64,000 bases of DNA. Origin: Faecalicatena contorta. Its GTDB lineage: Bacteria > Bacillota > Clostridia > Lachnospirales > Lachnospiraceae. The stretch is from assembly GCF_039521745.1 (NCBI RefSeq), contig NZ_BAAACT010000038.1. One strand, given 5' to 3'. The notes beneath the pieces are model-generated. The model was not told the DNA's origin and did not search any database. It saw only the letters and a program-made list of their open reading frames with translations. A program made the position numbers and the translations under genes. Positions 17,036 to 24,831 of this stretch are shown here, piece by piece. Each line of letters opens with the position of its first letter. Positions within the stretch are counted from its first letter, which is position 1.

Positions 17036-18469
17036 CTAAACATTAATTTCTGCTTTTACGCCCAAAATGTCTTTATTTTCCTCCAACAGAGGCCTTATTA
17101 CATGTTTAAGGTAAGACTCTACCTGTTCTTTTGCCCGCCCTACATACTTTGAGGGATCCATCGTCTCCTGCAGATCTTCCAAGCTCATATTGAAGGCTTC
17201 ATCCTGTGCGATCAGTTCAAGAAGGTTATTATCCAGCCCTTTTTCCTTTACATTCCGGCCTGCTTCCATGGATAGCTCGCGGATGCGCTCATGTAGTTCC
17301 TGTCTGTCTCCGCCCGCCTTCACGGCATCCATCATAATGTTTTCTGTGGCCATAAATGGCAGCTCTGACATCAGACGCTTTTCAATTACTTTTGGGTATA
17401 CAACCAGTCCGTCGACGACGTTCAGACACAGATCCAGAATGCCGTCAATTGCCAGGAACCCTTCTGGTATACTCAGACGCTTATTGGCAGAGTCATCCAG
17501 TGTTCTTTCGAACCACTGTGTCGCCGATGTAATAGCCGGATTCAATGCGTCTATCATTACATATCTGGAAAGGGACGCAATCCTCTCGCTTCTCATCGGG
17601 TTTCTTTTATATGCCATAGCAGAGGAGCCGATCTGGGTCTTCTCAAAGGGTTCCTCCACCTCTTTCAGGTGCTGCAGAAGGCGGATATCGTTTGAAAACT
17701 TGTGCGCGCTGGCGGCAATGCCAGCCAATACATTCAGAACTCTTGTATCCACTTTTCTGGAATAAGTCTGCCCGGATACCGGATAACAAGCTCCGAATCC
17801 CATCTTTTCCGCGATCATAGGATCGATCTTGTCAATGGTCTCCTGATCCCCGTCAAAGAGCTCCAGAAAGCTTGCCTGGGTTCCTGTGGTTCCCTTGGAT
17901 CCCAGCAGTTTCAGGCTGCCAAGGACATAATCCAAATCCTCCAGATCCATTTCAAACTCCTGCATCCAGAGCGTCGCCCTCTTGCCGACTGTGGAAGGCT
18001 GTGCAGGCTGAAAATGGGTAAATGCAAGCGTAGGCTGTGCCTTATACTCGTCTGCAAACCTGGAAAGTTCCGCGATCACATTGACCAGCTTTGTCCTCAC
18101 CAGCCTCAGTGCCTCCGCCATTACGATTATATCGGTATTATCTCCCACATAGCAGGATGTGGCGCCAAGGTGAATAATGCCTTTTGCCTTGGGGCACTGT
18201 ACACCATAGGCGTACACATGAGACATCACGTCATGGCGCACGACCTTTTCTCTTTCCTTAGCCACATCATAGTTGATATCTTCCGCATGGGCCTTTAATT
18301 CCTCAATCTGCTCATCTGTGATATTCAGACCCAGTTCCTTTTCCGTCTCGGCCAGGGCAATCCAAAGCCTTCTCCATGTTCTGAACTTCTTATCGGGTGA
18401 AAATATATACTGCATCTCTTTACTCGCATAACGCTCAGAAAGAGGGCTGACATAACGGTCCGTACTCAT
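17036..18469 (-). CDS. purB: Adenylosuccinate lyase
   Basis: A 477-aa fumarase/aspartase-superfamily enzyme acting twice in purine synthesis: SAICAR to AICAR plus fumarate, and adenylosuccinate to AMP plus fumarate. The signature SSAMAYKRNPMRSERIASL (about 281-299) is intact, as is TSCYVGDNTD and THFQPAQPSTVGKRATLW. The protein is full length. It is the third gene of purC-purF-purB on the minus strand, about 107 bp after purF, and is followed directly by the repeat element E1 in place of a simple terminator. Confidence 0.97.
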   Translation of the reverse strand: MSTDRYVSPLSERYASKEMQYIFSPDKKFRTWRRLWIALAETEKELGLNITDEQIEELKAHAEDINYDVAKEREKVVRHDVMSHVYAYGVQCPKAKGIIHLGATSCYVGDNTDIIVMAEALRLVRTKLVNVIAELSRFADEYKAQPTLAFTHFQPAQPSTVGKRATLWMQEFEMDLEDLDYVLGSLKLLGSKGTTGTQASFLELFDGDQETIDKIDPMIAEKMGFGACYPVSGQTYSRKVDTRVLNVLAGIAASAHKFSNDIRLLQHLKEVEEPFEKTQIGSSAMAYKRNPMRSERIASLSRYVMIDALNPAITSATQWFERTLDDSANKRLSIPEGFLAIDGILDLCLNVVDGLVVYPKVIEKRLMSELPFMATENIMMDAVKAGGDRQELHERIRELSMEAGRNVKEKGLDNNLLELIAQDEAFNMSLEDLQETMDPSKYVGRAKEQVESYLKHVIRPLLEENKDILGVKAEINV

Positions 18470-18576
18470 AAATCTAATCTCCTATTCTTATATATACTAA
18501 ATGACTGTCAATACCCCGGCAATTGTATAAACCAAGGATTTCTGCTTCATATCCATAAAAGCGAAAAGCAGACGTC

Positions 18577-20016
18577 CTACCAGGTCCCCTGCTCAAATGC
18601 CTGGCTGATATCCCCGTCCGGCACCTCCATTGGATATTTTCCGGTAAAACATGCATCGCAGTAGCCCAGATCTCCCACCATATTTTTCAGCTTACTGACC
18701 TCCATGTATCCCAAAGAATCCGCCCCTATCATCTTCCGAATCTGTTCCGGCGTATGGGAATGCGCTATAAGCTGTTCATTGGACGGTACATCGGTTCCAA
18801 AATAGCACGGATACAAGAACGGCGGTGAACTGATTCTGACATGGACTTCGGTGGCTCCCGCTGCTTTCAGCATCCTGATAATATTAGCACAGGTTGTTCC
18901 CCGCACAATCGAATCATCCACCATGATGATCCTTTTGCCTTTTACCACCTCGGGTATGACATTCAGCTTGATCTTCACGCTGGATTCCCTTTCGCTCTGG
19001 CTCGGCTTAATAAACGTCCTTCCCACATAGCTGTTCTTATGGAAGGCCATCCCATAGGGGATGCCCGACTGTTCCGAATATCCCTTTGCCGCAACCAGCC
19101 CGGAATCCGGCACGCCAACTACCAGATCCGCCTCCACAGGGTATGATTCCGCCAATGCCCTGCCTGCGGTAATCCTGGAATGATAGACATTTACCCCGTC
19201 CAGAGTACTGTCTGTCCGCGCAAAATAAATATACTCAAAAATGCAGCGGGCCTGTCCCGCAGCCGGTACTGCCATGCTCGTATCGGACGCGATTCCTTCT
19301 TTGGTAATCGTAACAATCTCCCCGGGAAGTACATCACGTACAAACTCCGCGTCCACCGCCGCAATGGCACAGCTCTCCGAGGCCAGAAAGTACGTATTAT
19401 CCCTTTTTCCAATACACAGCGGCTTCAGTCCCAGAGGGTCCCTGGCTCCAATCATCTTGCGCGGGCTGCTCACTACTAGGGCATACGCCCCCTTTATCTT
19501 CATCATCGCATTTTTAACTGCGTCCTCCGCCCGGCTTACATTCAGGCGCTCCCTCGCGATATGATATGCAATCACTTCCGAATCGATGGTAGTCTGAAAA
19601 ATAGCTCCTGTATATTCCAGTTCTTTTCTCAATTCAATGGCATTGACCAGATTGCCGTTATGGGCAATGGCCAGTGTCCCTTTCACGTAATTGATAACGA
19701 GCGGCTGTGCATTCTCCACCCGGGTTCCCCCTGCCGTGGAATAGCGCACGTGTCCGATCCCCAGATTCCCCTTCAAACCATGCAGGGATTCCTCATCGAA
19801 CACATCGTTCACAAGCCCCAGGCCCTTTTTTGATAAAACCCTTCGCTGTCCATATGTGTCAGTTACCGCAATACCACAGCTTTCCTGTCCTCTGTGCTGC
19901 AGTGCAAAAAGGCCATAATATACGGATGGCGCCACATTGCCGCCATCCATATCATATGCACCAAAAACTCCACATTCTTCCCCCAAGCCTGTCATAACTT
20001 TATCAATTCTGCTCAT
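18577..20016 (-). CDS. purF: Amidophosphoribosyltransferase
   Basis: A 479-aa enzyme for the first committed step of purine synthesis (PRPP plus glutamine to phosphoribosylamine). A 14-residue propeptide (MSRIDKVMTGLGEE) precedes the catalytic Cys15 of the N-terminal nucleophile glutaminase domain (CGVFGAYDMDGG). The PRPP-binding loop is IIMVDDSIVRGTTC. Cysteines in RCIFEYIYFA, PCYFGTD and CDACFTG match the 4Fe-4S type found in Bacillus, pointing to an iron-sulphur form that is oxygen sensitive. It lies 13 bp after purC in the same operon. Confidence 0.97.
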   Translation of the reverse strand: MSRIDKVMTGLGEECGVFGAYDMDGGNVAPSVYYGLFALQHRGQESCGIAVTDTYGQRRVLSKKGLGLVNDVFDEESLHGLKGNLGIGHVRYSTAGGTRVENAQPLVINYVKGTLAIAHNGNLVNAIELRKELEYTGAIFQTTIDSEVIAYHIARERLNVSRAEDAVKNAMMKIKGAYALVVSSPRKMIGARDPLGLKPLCIGKRDNTYFLASESCAIAAVDAEFVRDVLPGEIVTITKEGIASDTSMAVPAAGQARCIFEYIYFARTDSTLDGVNVYHSRITAGRALAESYPVEADLVVGVPDSGLVAAKGYSEQSGIPYGMAFHKNSYVGRTFIKPSQSERESSVKIKLNVIPEVVKGKRIIMVDDSIVRGTTCANIIRMLKAAGATEVHVRISSPPFLYPCYFGTDVPSNEQLIAHSHTPEQIRKMIGADSLGYMEVSKLKNMVGDLGYCDACFTGKYPMEVPDGDISQAFEQGTW

Positions 20017-20029
20017 GAATGTCTCCTAT

Positions 20030-20737
20030 TTATTTGATGCCGATTCTCTTAAATACTTCCTGATATGCATCCTCTACATTGCCCATATCTCTGCGGAAAC
20101 GGTCTTTGTCCAATTTCTCGTGTGTCTCCTTGTCCCACAGCCTGCATGTATCCGGTGACACTTCATCCGCAAGGATAATCTCCCCATGGAATCTGCCGAA
20201 TTCAATCTTAAAGTCGATCAGCTCAATCCCAGCTTCATCAAAGAACTTTCTCATAACGTCATTAACTTTAAAAGTATATTCCGTAATCTTATCAATCTCT
20301 TCTCTCGTTGCAGCCCCAATCGCAATTGCAAAATAATCATTGATCATAGGGTCGCCCAGATCATCATCTTTATAACTGAACTCCAAAGTCGGTGCTAATA
20401 ATTTTCTGCCTTCTTCAATCCCAAGCTTCTTGGAAAAGCTGCCCGCAGCCACATTACGCACAATCACTTCCAGAGGAACGATCTCCACCTTCTTCACTGC
20501 AGTCTCTCTGTCACTCAGTTCTTTTACATAGTGTGTCGGCACGCCTTCCTTTTCCAGCACCTGGAAGATATAGTTGGTCATGCGGTTATTAATCACGCCT
20601 TTCCCAACAATCGTCCCCTTCTTCTCACCATTAAATGCGGTGGCATCGTCTTTATAATCTACAATCACAATATCCGGGTCGTCAGTAGCAAATACCTTTT
20701 TTGCTTTTCCTTCGTAAAGCTGTTCTAATTTTTTCAT
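20030..20737 (-). CDS. purC: SAICAR synthase
   Basis: A 235-aa phosphoribosylaminoimidazole-succinocarboxamide synthase, which joins CAIR and aspartate with ATP. Seen: MKKLEQLYEGKAKKVFATDD at the N-terminus, DYKDDATAFNGEKK, IPLEVIVRNVAAGS-type block (VPLEVIVRNVAAGSF) and LIDFKIEFGR with ADEVSPDTCRLWD. Full length. The start at 20,737 has AGGTG upstream; the longer frame up to 20,851 runs through the promoter and is rejected. First gene of purC-purF-purB. Confidence 0.97.
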   Translation of the reverse strand: MKKLEQLYEGKAKKVFATDDPDIVIVDYKDDATAFNGEKKGTIVGKGVINNRMTNYIFQVLEKEGVPTHYVKELSDRETAVKKVEIVPLEVIVRNVAAGSFSKKLGIEEGRKLLAPTLEFSYKDDDLGDPMINDYFAIAIGAATREEIDKITEYTFKVNDVMRKFFDEAGIELIDFKIEFGRFHGEIILADEVSPDTCRLWDKETHEKLDKDRFRRDMGNVEDAYQEVFKRIGIK

Positions 20738-20822
20738 ACGTTCACACCTGTCCTTTTTCGATTTTTCATACATAAAGTAGTAAGGCTGTCTTTCTAAAAG
20801 AAAAACGAAGTCTCGCATGATG

Positions 20823-20851
20823 ATTATAATACAAGGGAGACGGAAAATCAA
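20823..20851 (-). promoter_or_regulatory. purC promoter
   Basis: On the minus strand: TTGATT (20,851-20,846), 17-bp spacer, TATAAT (20,828-20,823). The leader of about 80 nt contains no purine-riboswitch-like core that I can recognise, so control may be by a repressor. Confidence 0.75.
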
Positions 20852-20854
20852 TAT

Positions 20855-21120
20855 GGGATTTGGAGGACGAGAATTCGTCCCGGGGTGAGATGGGGACGCT
20901 TAATGACAGGGATGCCGGGGTGGGACTGGGGCTGTATATGCCGGTGCGTAATGCACCCGTGCTGCTAAGCGCACTCTAGCATTTCGTACCGGCATATACA
21001 GCCCCAGTCCCACCCCGGCATCCCTGTCATAAAGCTGGCTCATCCAGCCGGTAATAAAAAGCCCGTTCCCCGGTTGGAGTCCCAGACCGGAGCAACGGAC
21101 GTGTATCGACTATGTGTATG
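20855..21120 (+). repeat. Palindromic element E2, core deleted
   Basis: Plus-strand copy. A 5' hairpin GGACGAGAATTCGTCC (20,865-20,880) precedes GGGGACGCT (20,892-20,900). Arms 20,901-20,945 and 20,988-21,032 pair over about 43 bp, and AGCTGGCTCATCCAGCCGG starts the 3' module at 21,033. The double-hairpin core is absent: the arms join at GCTAAG/CGCACTC, which in the near-identical element E7 flank the core. It is an internal deletion derivative. It starts next to the purC promoter, in the opposite direction. Confidence 0.8.
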
Positions 21121-21189
21121 ATGTCCACATGCTTTTTATTATATGAGATATTGAACTTTTTGCTAAAATCTGCAGTAAATGACCTCTTC

Positions 21190-21577
21190 CCCACTAAAAC
21201 GTTCCCCGCAGCCATTCCACATCCGCAGCCCCCGTTTTAGAATCCCCACCGGGGGAATGAGATCTTCCCTGCCGACTGGATGAGTCCAGCTTACCGGGAG
21301 CCGGGACGTGCTGCCAAAAGTGCCTATCCTGTTGGAAATACATATTAGCGAGCCTAGCAGCAGTAAGCGGAAATCCGCAAAACCAGACAGAAAAAAGCTG
21401 CTTCCGAAGCAGCTTTTTAGAACACCTAAGGCGCTTAATCATCAGATTAAGCGGTGAATGTGTTCGGTTCTGTCTGGTTTTGCGGATTTCCGCTTACTGC
21501 TGCTTGGCGCAGCGGGCTGTAATTCCAACAGGATAGGCACTTTTGGCAGCACGTCCCGGCTCCCGGTAAGCGTCCCC
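21190..21577 (-). repeat. Structured palindromic element E3
   Basis: Minus-strand copy starting GGGGACGCT (21,577-21,569), 32 nt after the stop of the ABC ATPase gene. Outer arms 21,289-21,337 and 21,523-21,571 are complementary at 49 of 49 positions; inner arms 21,357-21,392 and 21,468-21,503 at 36 of 36. The core has a TTCGGAA-loop hairpin (21,392-21,418) and a TGAT-loop hairpin (21,432-21,453). The AGCTGGACTCATCC module runs to about 21,190. The 83-codon open frame across it is not a gene. Confidence 0.88.
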
Positions 21578-21608
21578 TCTCCATCCCCCCAAGGCTAAAT
21601 CTTATAAT

Positions 21609-22301
21609 CTATATCCCATTTCTGGATAGTTTCCCCAGGAATTCTTTCATTCGTATATTATCCGACCCAAAGACCTCTTCCGGGGTTCCCTGTTCCGCGA
21701 TAACGCCCTTATCCATAAAGATGATATGGTCGGCCACATGTTTTGCAAAATTCATTTCGTGGGTGACGATCACCATAGTCATGTGCTCTGCGGCCAGATC
21801 TTTGATTACTTTCAGGATCTCTCCCGTCAGCTCAGGATCCAGCGCCGAGGTTGGCTCGTCGAAGAAAAGGATTTTGGGGTTCATAGCCAGGGCCCTGGCT
21901 ATGGAAACTCGCTGCTGCTGACCTCCTGAGAGTTGGTACGGGTAAGCATTTTCCTTGTCCTCCAGACCCATTTTTTTCAAAAGTACGCGCGCTTCCTTAA
22001 AGACCTCCTCTTTTTCCCGTTTCTGCACTTTGATCGGGGCATCTGTGATGTTCCTCATAACTGAAAAATGGGGAAAAAGATTGAAATTCTGGAATACCAG
22101 ACCATATTCTCCTTCATAATGGATCTCTCCCGCATCCGGGGTTTCGAGGTTCGTCGCACAACGAAGCAGTGTGGACTTTCCGGATCCGGATGGGCCGATA
22201 ATTGCCAGGACCTGTCCTTCGTCTACCTTCAGGGAAATGTCCTGCAGTACTTCAACGTCGTCAAAGTGTTTTTTGATATGTTTCATTTCTAACAGACTCA
22301 T
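21609..22301 (-). CDS. Amino acid ABC transporter ATP-binding protein
   Basis: A 230-aa GlnQ-type ATPase. Walker A GPSGSGKST (36-44), Q-loop VFQNFNLFPHF, signature LSGGQQQRVSIARAL, Walker B ILFFDEPTSALDPEL and the H-loop VTHEMNFAKHVAD are all intact. It energises polar amino acid uptake with the permease and binding protein encoded upstream (gap of 11 bp to the permease). The substrate is not certain from sequence. Element E3 begins right after its stop codon. Confidence 0.95.
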   Translation of the reverse strand: MSLLEMKHIKKHFDDVEVLQDISLKVDEGQVLAIIGPSGSGKSTLLRCATNLETPDAGEIHYEGEYGLVFQNFNLFPHFSVMRNITDAPIKVQKREKEEVFKEARVLLKKMGLEDKENAYPYQLSGGQQQRVSIARALAMNPKILFFDEPTSALDPELTGEILKVIKDLAAEHMTMVIVTHEMNFAKHVADHIIFMDKGVIAEQGTPEEVFGSDNIRMKEFLGKLSRNGI

Positions 22302-22312
22302 GACATTCCCTC

Positions 22313-22969
22313 CTATTTATAATAATTTAGCTTCTTCTCGATAAATTCCATGAAAACCGCTACGATCAGGTTAAACACATAGTAGAATATACCCGCAGCC
22401 ACCAAAGGAATAATAGAGGTCTGGGCAGCTGCTATCTGTTTTGCGGTCGTAAACATTTCCGCATAGGCAATTGCAAATGCAAGAGACGTATCTTTTACAA
22501 GCGTAATTACTTCATTTGTCACCGACGGCAGGATTCTTTTGATTACCTGAGGGAAAATGATACGGAAGAAAGTCTGCACCCGGTTATATCCCAGCAGCTT
22601 TGCCGCCTCGTATTGTCCGACCGGCATAGATTCGATTCCCCCGCGGTAAATTTCTGCAAAATATGCGGCATAATTGACCGCAAATGCAATCAATACCGCA
22701 CTCAGTCTGTAAGACGCCGTGATCCGGATTCCGAATATGTAGTACGGCCCGAAATAAACCACCATCAGCTGCAGCATGAGCGGTGTCCCGCGCATAATAG
22801 AAATATACACTTTCGTTATCCACTGAATGATTTTAATTTTTGACATTCTTCCGAATGACACAAGCAAACCTAACGGCAGTGAAAACAAAAGAGTTGCAAA
22901 AAATATCCCTATTGTTCCTAACATGCCCCCTGATAACTGGCTGATCATTGCCATAAAACTTATCTTCAT
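22313..22969 (-). CDS. Amino acid ABC transporter permease
   Basis: A 218-aa membrane protein of the HisM/GlnP type with about five helices. The N-terminal TIGIFFATLLFSLPLGLL and the EAA-type loop (GQYEAAKLLGYNRVQTFFRIIFPQ-like region near 140-165) contact the ATPase. The start at 22,969 has GGAGG 8 nt upstream; an earlier ATG at 23,023 lies inside the terminator hairpin between this gene and the binding-protein gene, and is rejected. One permease only, so it probably acts as a homodimer. Confidence 0.94.
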   Translation of the reverse strand: MKISFMAMISQLSGGMLGTIGIFFATLLFSLPLGLLVSFGRMSKIKIIQWITKVYISIMRGTPLMLQLMVVYFGPYYIFGIRITASYRLSAVLIAFAVNYAAYFAEIYRGGIESMPVGQYEAAKLLGYNRVQTFFRIIFPQVIKRILPSVTNEVITLVKDTSLAFAIAYAEMFTTAKQIAAAQTSIIPLVAAGIFYYVFNLIVAVFMEFIEKKLNYYK

Positions 22970-22989
22970 CTTCCTGACCTCCGGGTAGT

Positions 22990-23020
22990 AAAAAGGCCAG
23001 ATAGTAATTCTGACCTTTTT
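22990..23020 (-). terminator. Intra-operon terminator/attenuator
   Basis: AAAAAGGTCAGA and TCTGGCCTTTTT (minus strand) form a 12-bp stem with a 7-nt loop ending in a T-run, placed between the binding-protein gene and the permease gene. It should let part of transcription through, giving more binding protein than membrane components. Confidence 0.8.
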
Positions 23021-23038
23021 CATTCTTACTTTTAAATT

Positions 23039-23917
23039 TTATTTGCCTAAGCAGACAGCGTCTTCAACGCCCCACTTTTTAGCGATTGTCATGAATGTTC
23101 CATCCTCTGACATCTCATCAAGCGTTTTCTGAACCTGATCCCTAAGCTTTTCATTTCCCTTTTTAAATCCGACTGCATACTGCTCGGAAGAAATTGTCTC
23201 GTCCAGGGTTATGTATCCGCCTCCGCGGGATTCGATCTGATACTTTGCTACACCTACGTCCATTGCTACCGCTTCTGCAGCGCCTGCTTCCAGATCCATA
23301 AATGCCGTATTATAATCCGGTACCTGTGTCAGCTGGTTGAATGTTCCTGCCAGTTCTTTCTGGTCTCCCTCCAGGGCTGCCAGTGCAGATGAATCAGCCT
23401 GTACTTCCACGATTTTCCCTGCCAGATCCTCCAGTGATTTGATTCCGGAATCTTCTGCAACCACTACTACCTGACTGTTGTCTACGTATGGCTCTGACCA
23501 TGTATAATCGTCTTCGCGGCCATTCATGGTGAATCCGTTCCAGATACAGTCGATGGTGCCTGAACTAAGCTCCATATCTTTCGCATCCCAGTCGATCGGC
23601 TGCTTTTTCAGCTCCCAGCCGTTTCTATCGCACACTTCCTGTGCGAGATCCAGATCAAATCCAACGTATTCGCCGTCATCATCCTTGTAGCCATATGGTG
23701 GGAAACTTGCGTCAAACCCTACCGTAAAACTGTCTCCCTCGCTTTTTTCTGCGCTTACTGCATCTGTCTTTTCATCGCCTTTTGCGGAATCTTCTGTCTT
23801 GGTATCCTCTGTTTTAGTACCCTCTGACTTGGTATCTTCCGTTTTGTTTCCGCATCCTGCCAGTGCTGTTGTCAGCACAAGTGCAGCTGCCATTGCTACT
23901 GCTAATTTTCTCTTCAT
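23039..23917 (-). CDS. Amino acid ABC transporter substrate-binding lipoprotein
   Basis: A 292-aa family 3 solute-binding protein. The signal peptide MKRKLAVAMAAALVLTT ends in lipobox LAGC, so it is a membrane-anchored lipoprotein. A linker of Thr-Glu-Asp repeats (KTEDTKSEGTKTEDTKTED, 26-44) precedes the domain, which starts FTVGFDASFPPYGYKDDDG and continues GFDLDLAQEVCDRNGW; both are hallmarks. DWDAKDMELSSGTIDCIWNG and YVDNSQVVVV follow. Probably binds a polar amino acid or cystine. First gene of the importer operon, with its own strong promoter. Confidence 0.95.
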   Translation of the reverse strand: MKRKLAVAMAAALVLTTALAGCGNKTEDTKSEGTKTEDTKTEDSAKGDEKTDAVSAEKSEGDSFTVGFDASFPPYGYKDDDGEYVGFDLDLAQEVCDRNGWELKKQPIDWDAKDMELSSGTIDCIWNGFTMNGREDDYTWSEPYVDNSQVVVVAEDSGIKSLEDLAGKIVEVQADSSALAALEGDQKELAGTFNQLTQVPDYNTAFMDLEAGAAEAVAMDVGVAKYQIESRGGGYITLDETISSEQYAVGFKKGNEKLRDQVQKTLDEMSEDGTFMTIAKKWGVEDAVCLGK

Positions 23918-23989
23918 AGATACGCCCTCCCTGTCGTGGTGCTTTATTCTTTTACAAATTGATTACTTTACCACGCTAAAATCCTACAT

Positions 23990-24018
23990 ATAATAACATA
24001 TTTCTATTCGAATGTCAA
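23990..24018 (-). promoter_or_regulatory. Promoter of amino acid importer
   Basis: On the minus strand: TTGACA (24,018-24,013), 17-bp spacer, TATTAT (23,995-23,990); start of transcription about 65 nt before the coding start. Confidence 0.8.
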
Positions 24019-24060
24019 TTGGGATTAGAGGACGGGCTTGAGTCCTAGTATGGAACGTCC
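24016..24060. repeat. Remnant of palindromic element end
   Basis: A hairpin AGGAC..GTCCT with the sequence GGGATTAGAGGACGGGCTTG resembles the 5' flank of E2 and E6, and GGGGGACGTTCC on the minus strand starts about 10 nt after the TPR gene stop, as complete elements do. Arms and core are missing. It overlaps the -35 box of the importer promoter. Confidence 0.5.
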
Positions 24061-24063
24061 CCC

Positions 24064-24831
24064 CTATATATGACTTCTCCGATACTGCTGTTTCCATTTT
24101 TCAAGCAGCACAGAACTTGGCTCCATTTGTATATGCTTCTTAATGTCTTCCATCTCCTGGCGCATCTGAGCGTTGACTTCCACATAGTCGTCATGCTTAG
24201 TCAGCAGGATGTGGTATTCCTCCAGGGACATATACTTATAGGACGCATACAGATACGGCTTGAGCAGTGCAGAGTCTTCGCAGATCTGGTAAGCCCGGTC
24301 GTACATCCTGGCCGACTCCTGATATAAAAACAGCCTCCCGTAAGCTGCACCCAGCCCGGCGTATATCTTGCCGTAGAACTTGGGATCCACGCTTTCATCC
24401 GCCTCTTCGTTGAGTATGGCCTGATACACGAGGATCGCCTCCTCGATCTCCCCGCTCTCCAGCAGGTTATCGCCCTTATACTTCTGACGCTCAATGTCCT
24501 TCTGATTCTTCAGCCGCTCCAGCACATTCTGGATCCGTATCATCTCCGGTTCCCTGAATATCCGGGAGCTCTTCAGGATCGTCAATACAAACTTTTCCAC
24601 CGAACCGCGCATCCGGATGACATCCCTGAGATTTCCTGCCAGTTCCGGCATACCGATCTCTTCCTCCAGCCAGGTACAGAGCTGTTCGTTCATGATCGTG
24701 TAGTCAATCAGGTAGAGATTGTTGCACAGATAATAGCATAATTCTTCAATTGTAAATATCTTGCAGTGGATCCTTGTAATCTCATAAGGATGCGTTGCAT
24801 GCCTGTCATGACAAAGAATTAAACTTCCCAT
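24064..24831 (-). CDS. TPR-repeat protein of DUF5716/DUF5717 unit
   Basis: A 255-aa soluble helical protein. The N-terminal part MGSLILCHDRHATHPYEI then KIFTIEELCYYLCNNLYLID is a conserved-looking block; the C-terminal half (about 110-210) has tetratricopeptide-type repeats, for example DNLLESGEIEEAILVYQAIL and GKIYAGLGAAYGRLFLYQES. No signal peptide. Two ATG codons follow AGGAGG at 2 and 5 nt; I use the second. It overlaps the end of the DUF5716 gene by 26 bp, so translation is coupled. I know of no function; the context marks it as the third part of the DUF5717-DUF5716 system. Confidence 0.8.
   Translation of the reverse strand: MGSLILCHDRHATHPYEITRIHCKIFTIEELCYYLCNNLYLIDYTIMNEQLCTWLEEEIGMPELAGNLRDVIRMRGSVEKFVLTILKSSRIFREPEMIRIQNVLERLKNQKDIERQKYKGDNLLESGEIEEAILVYQAILNEEADESVDPKFYGKIYAGLGAAYGRLFLYQESARMYDRAYQICEDSALLKPYLYASYKYMSLEEYHILLTKHDDYVEVNAQMRQEMEDIKKHIQMEPSSVLLEKWKQQYRRSHI

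Noticed and set aside
21194..21442. 83-codon minus-strand frame ending AADVEWLRGTF
   Set aside because: It lies entirely within palindromic element E3, including both hairpins, and has no ribosome binding site or recognisable domain.
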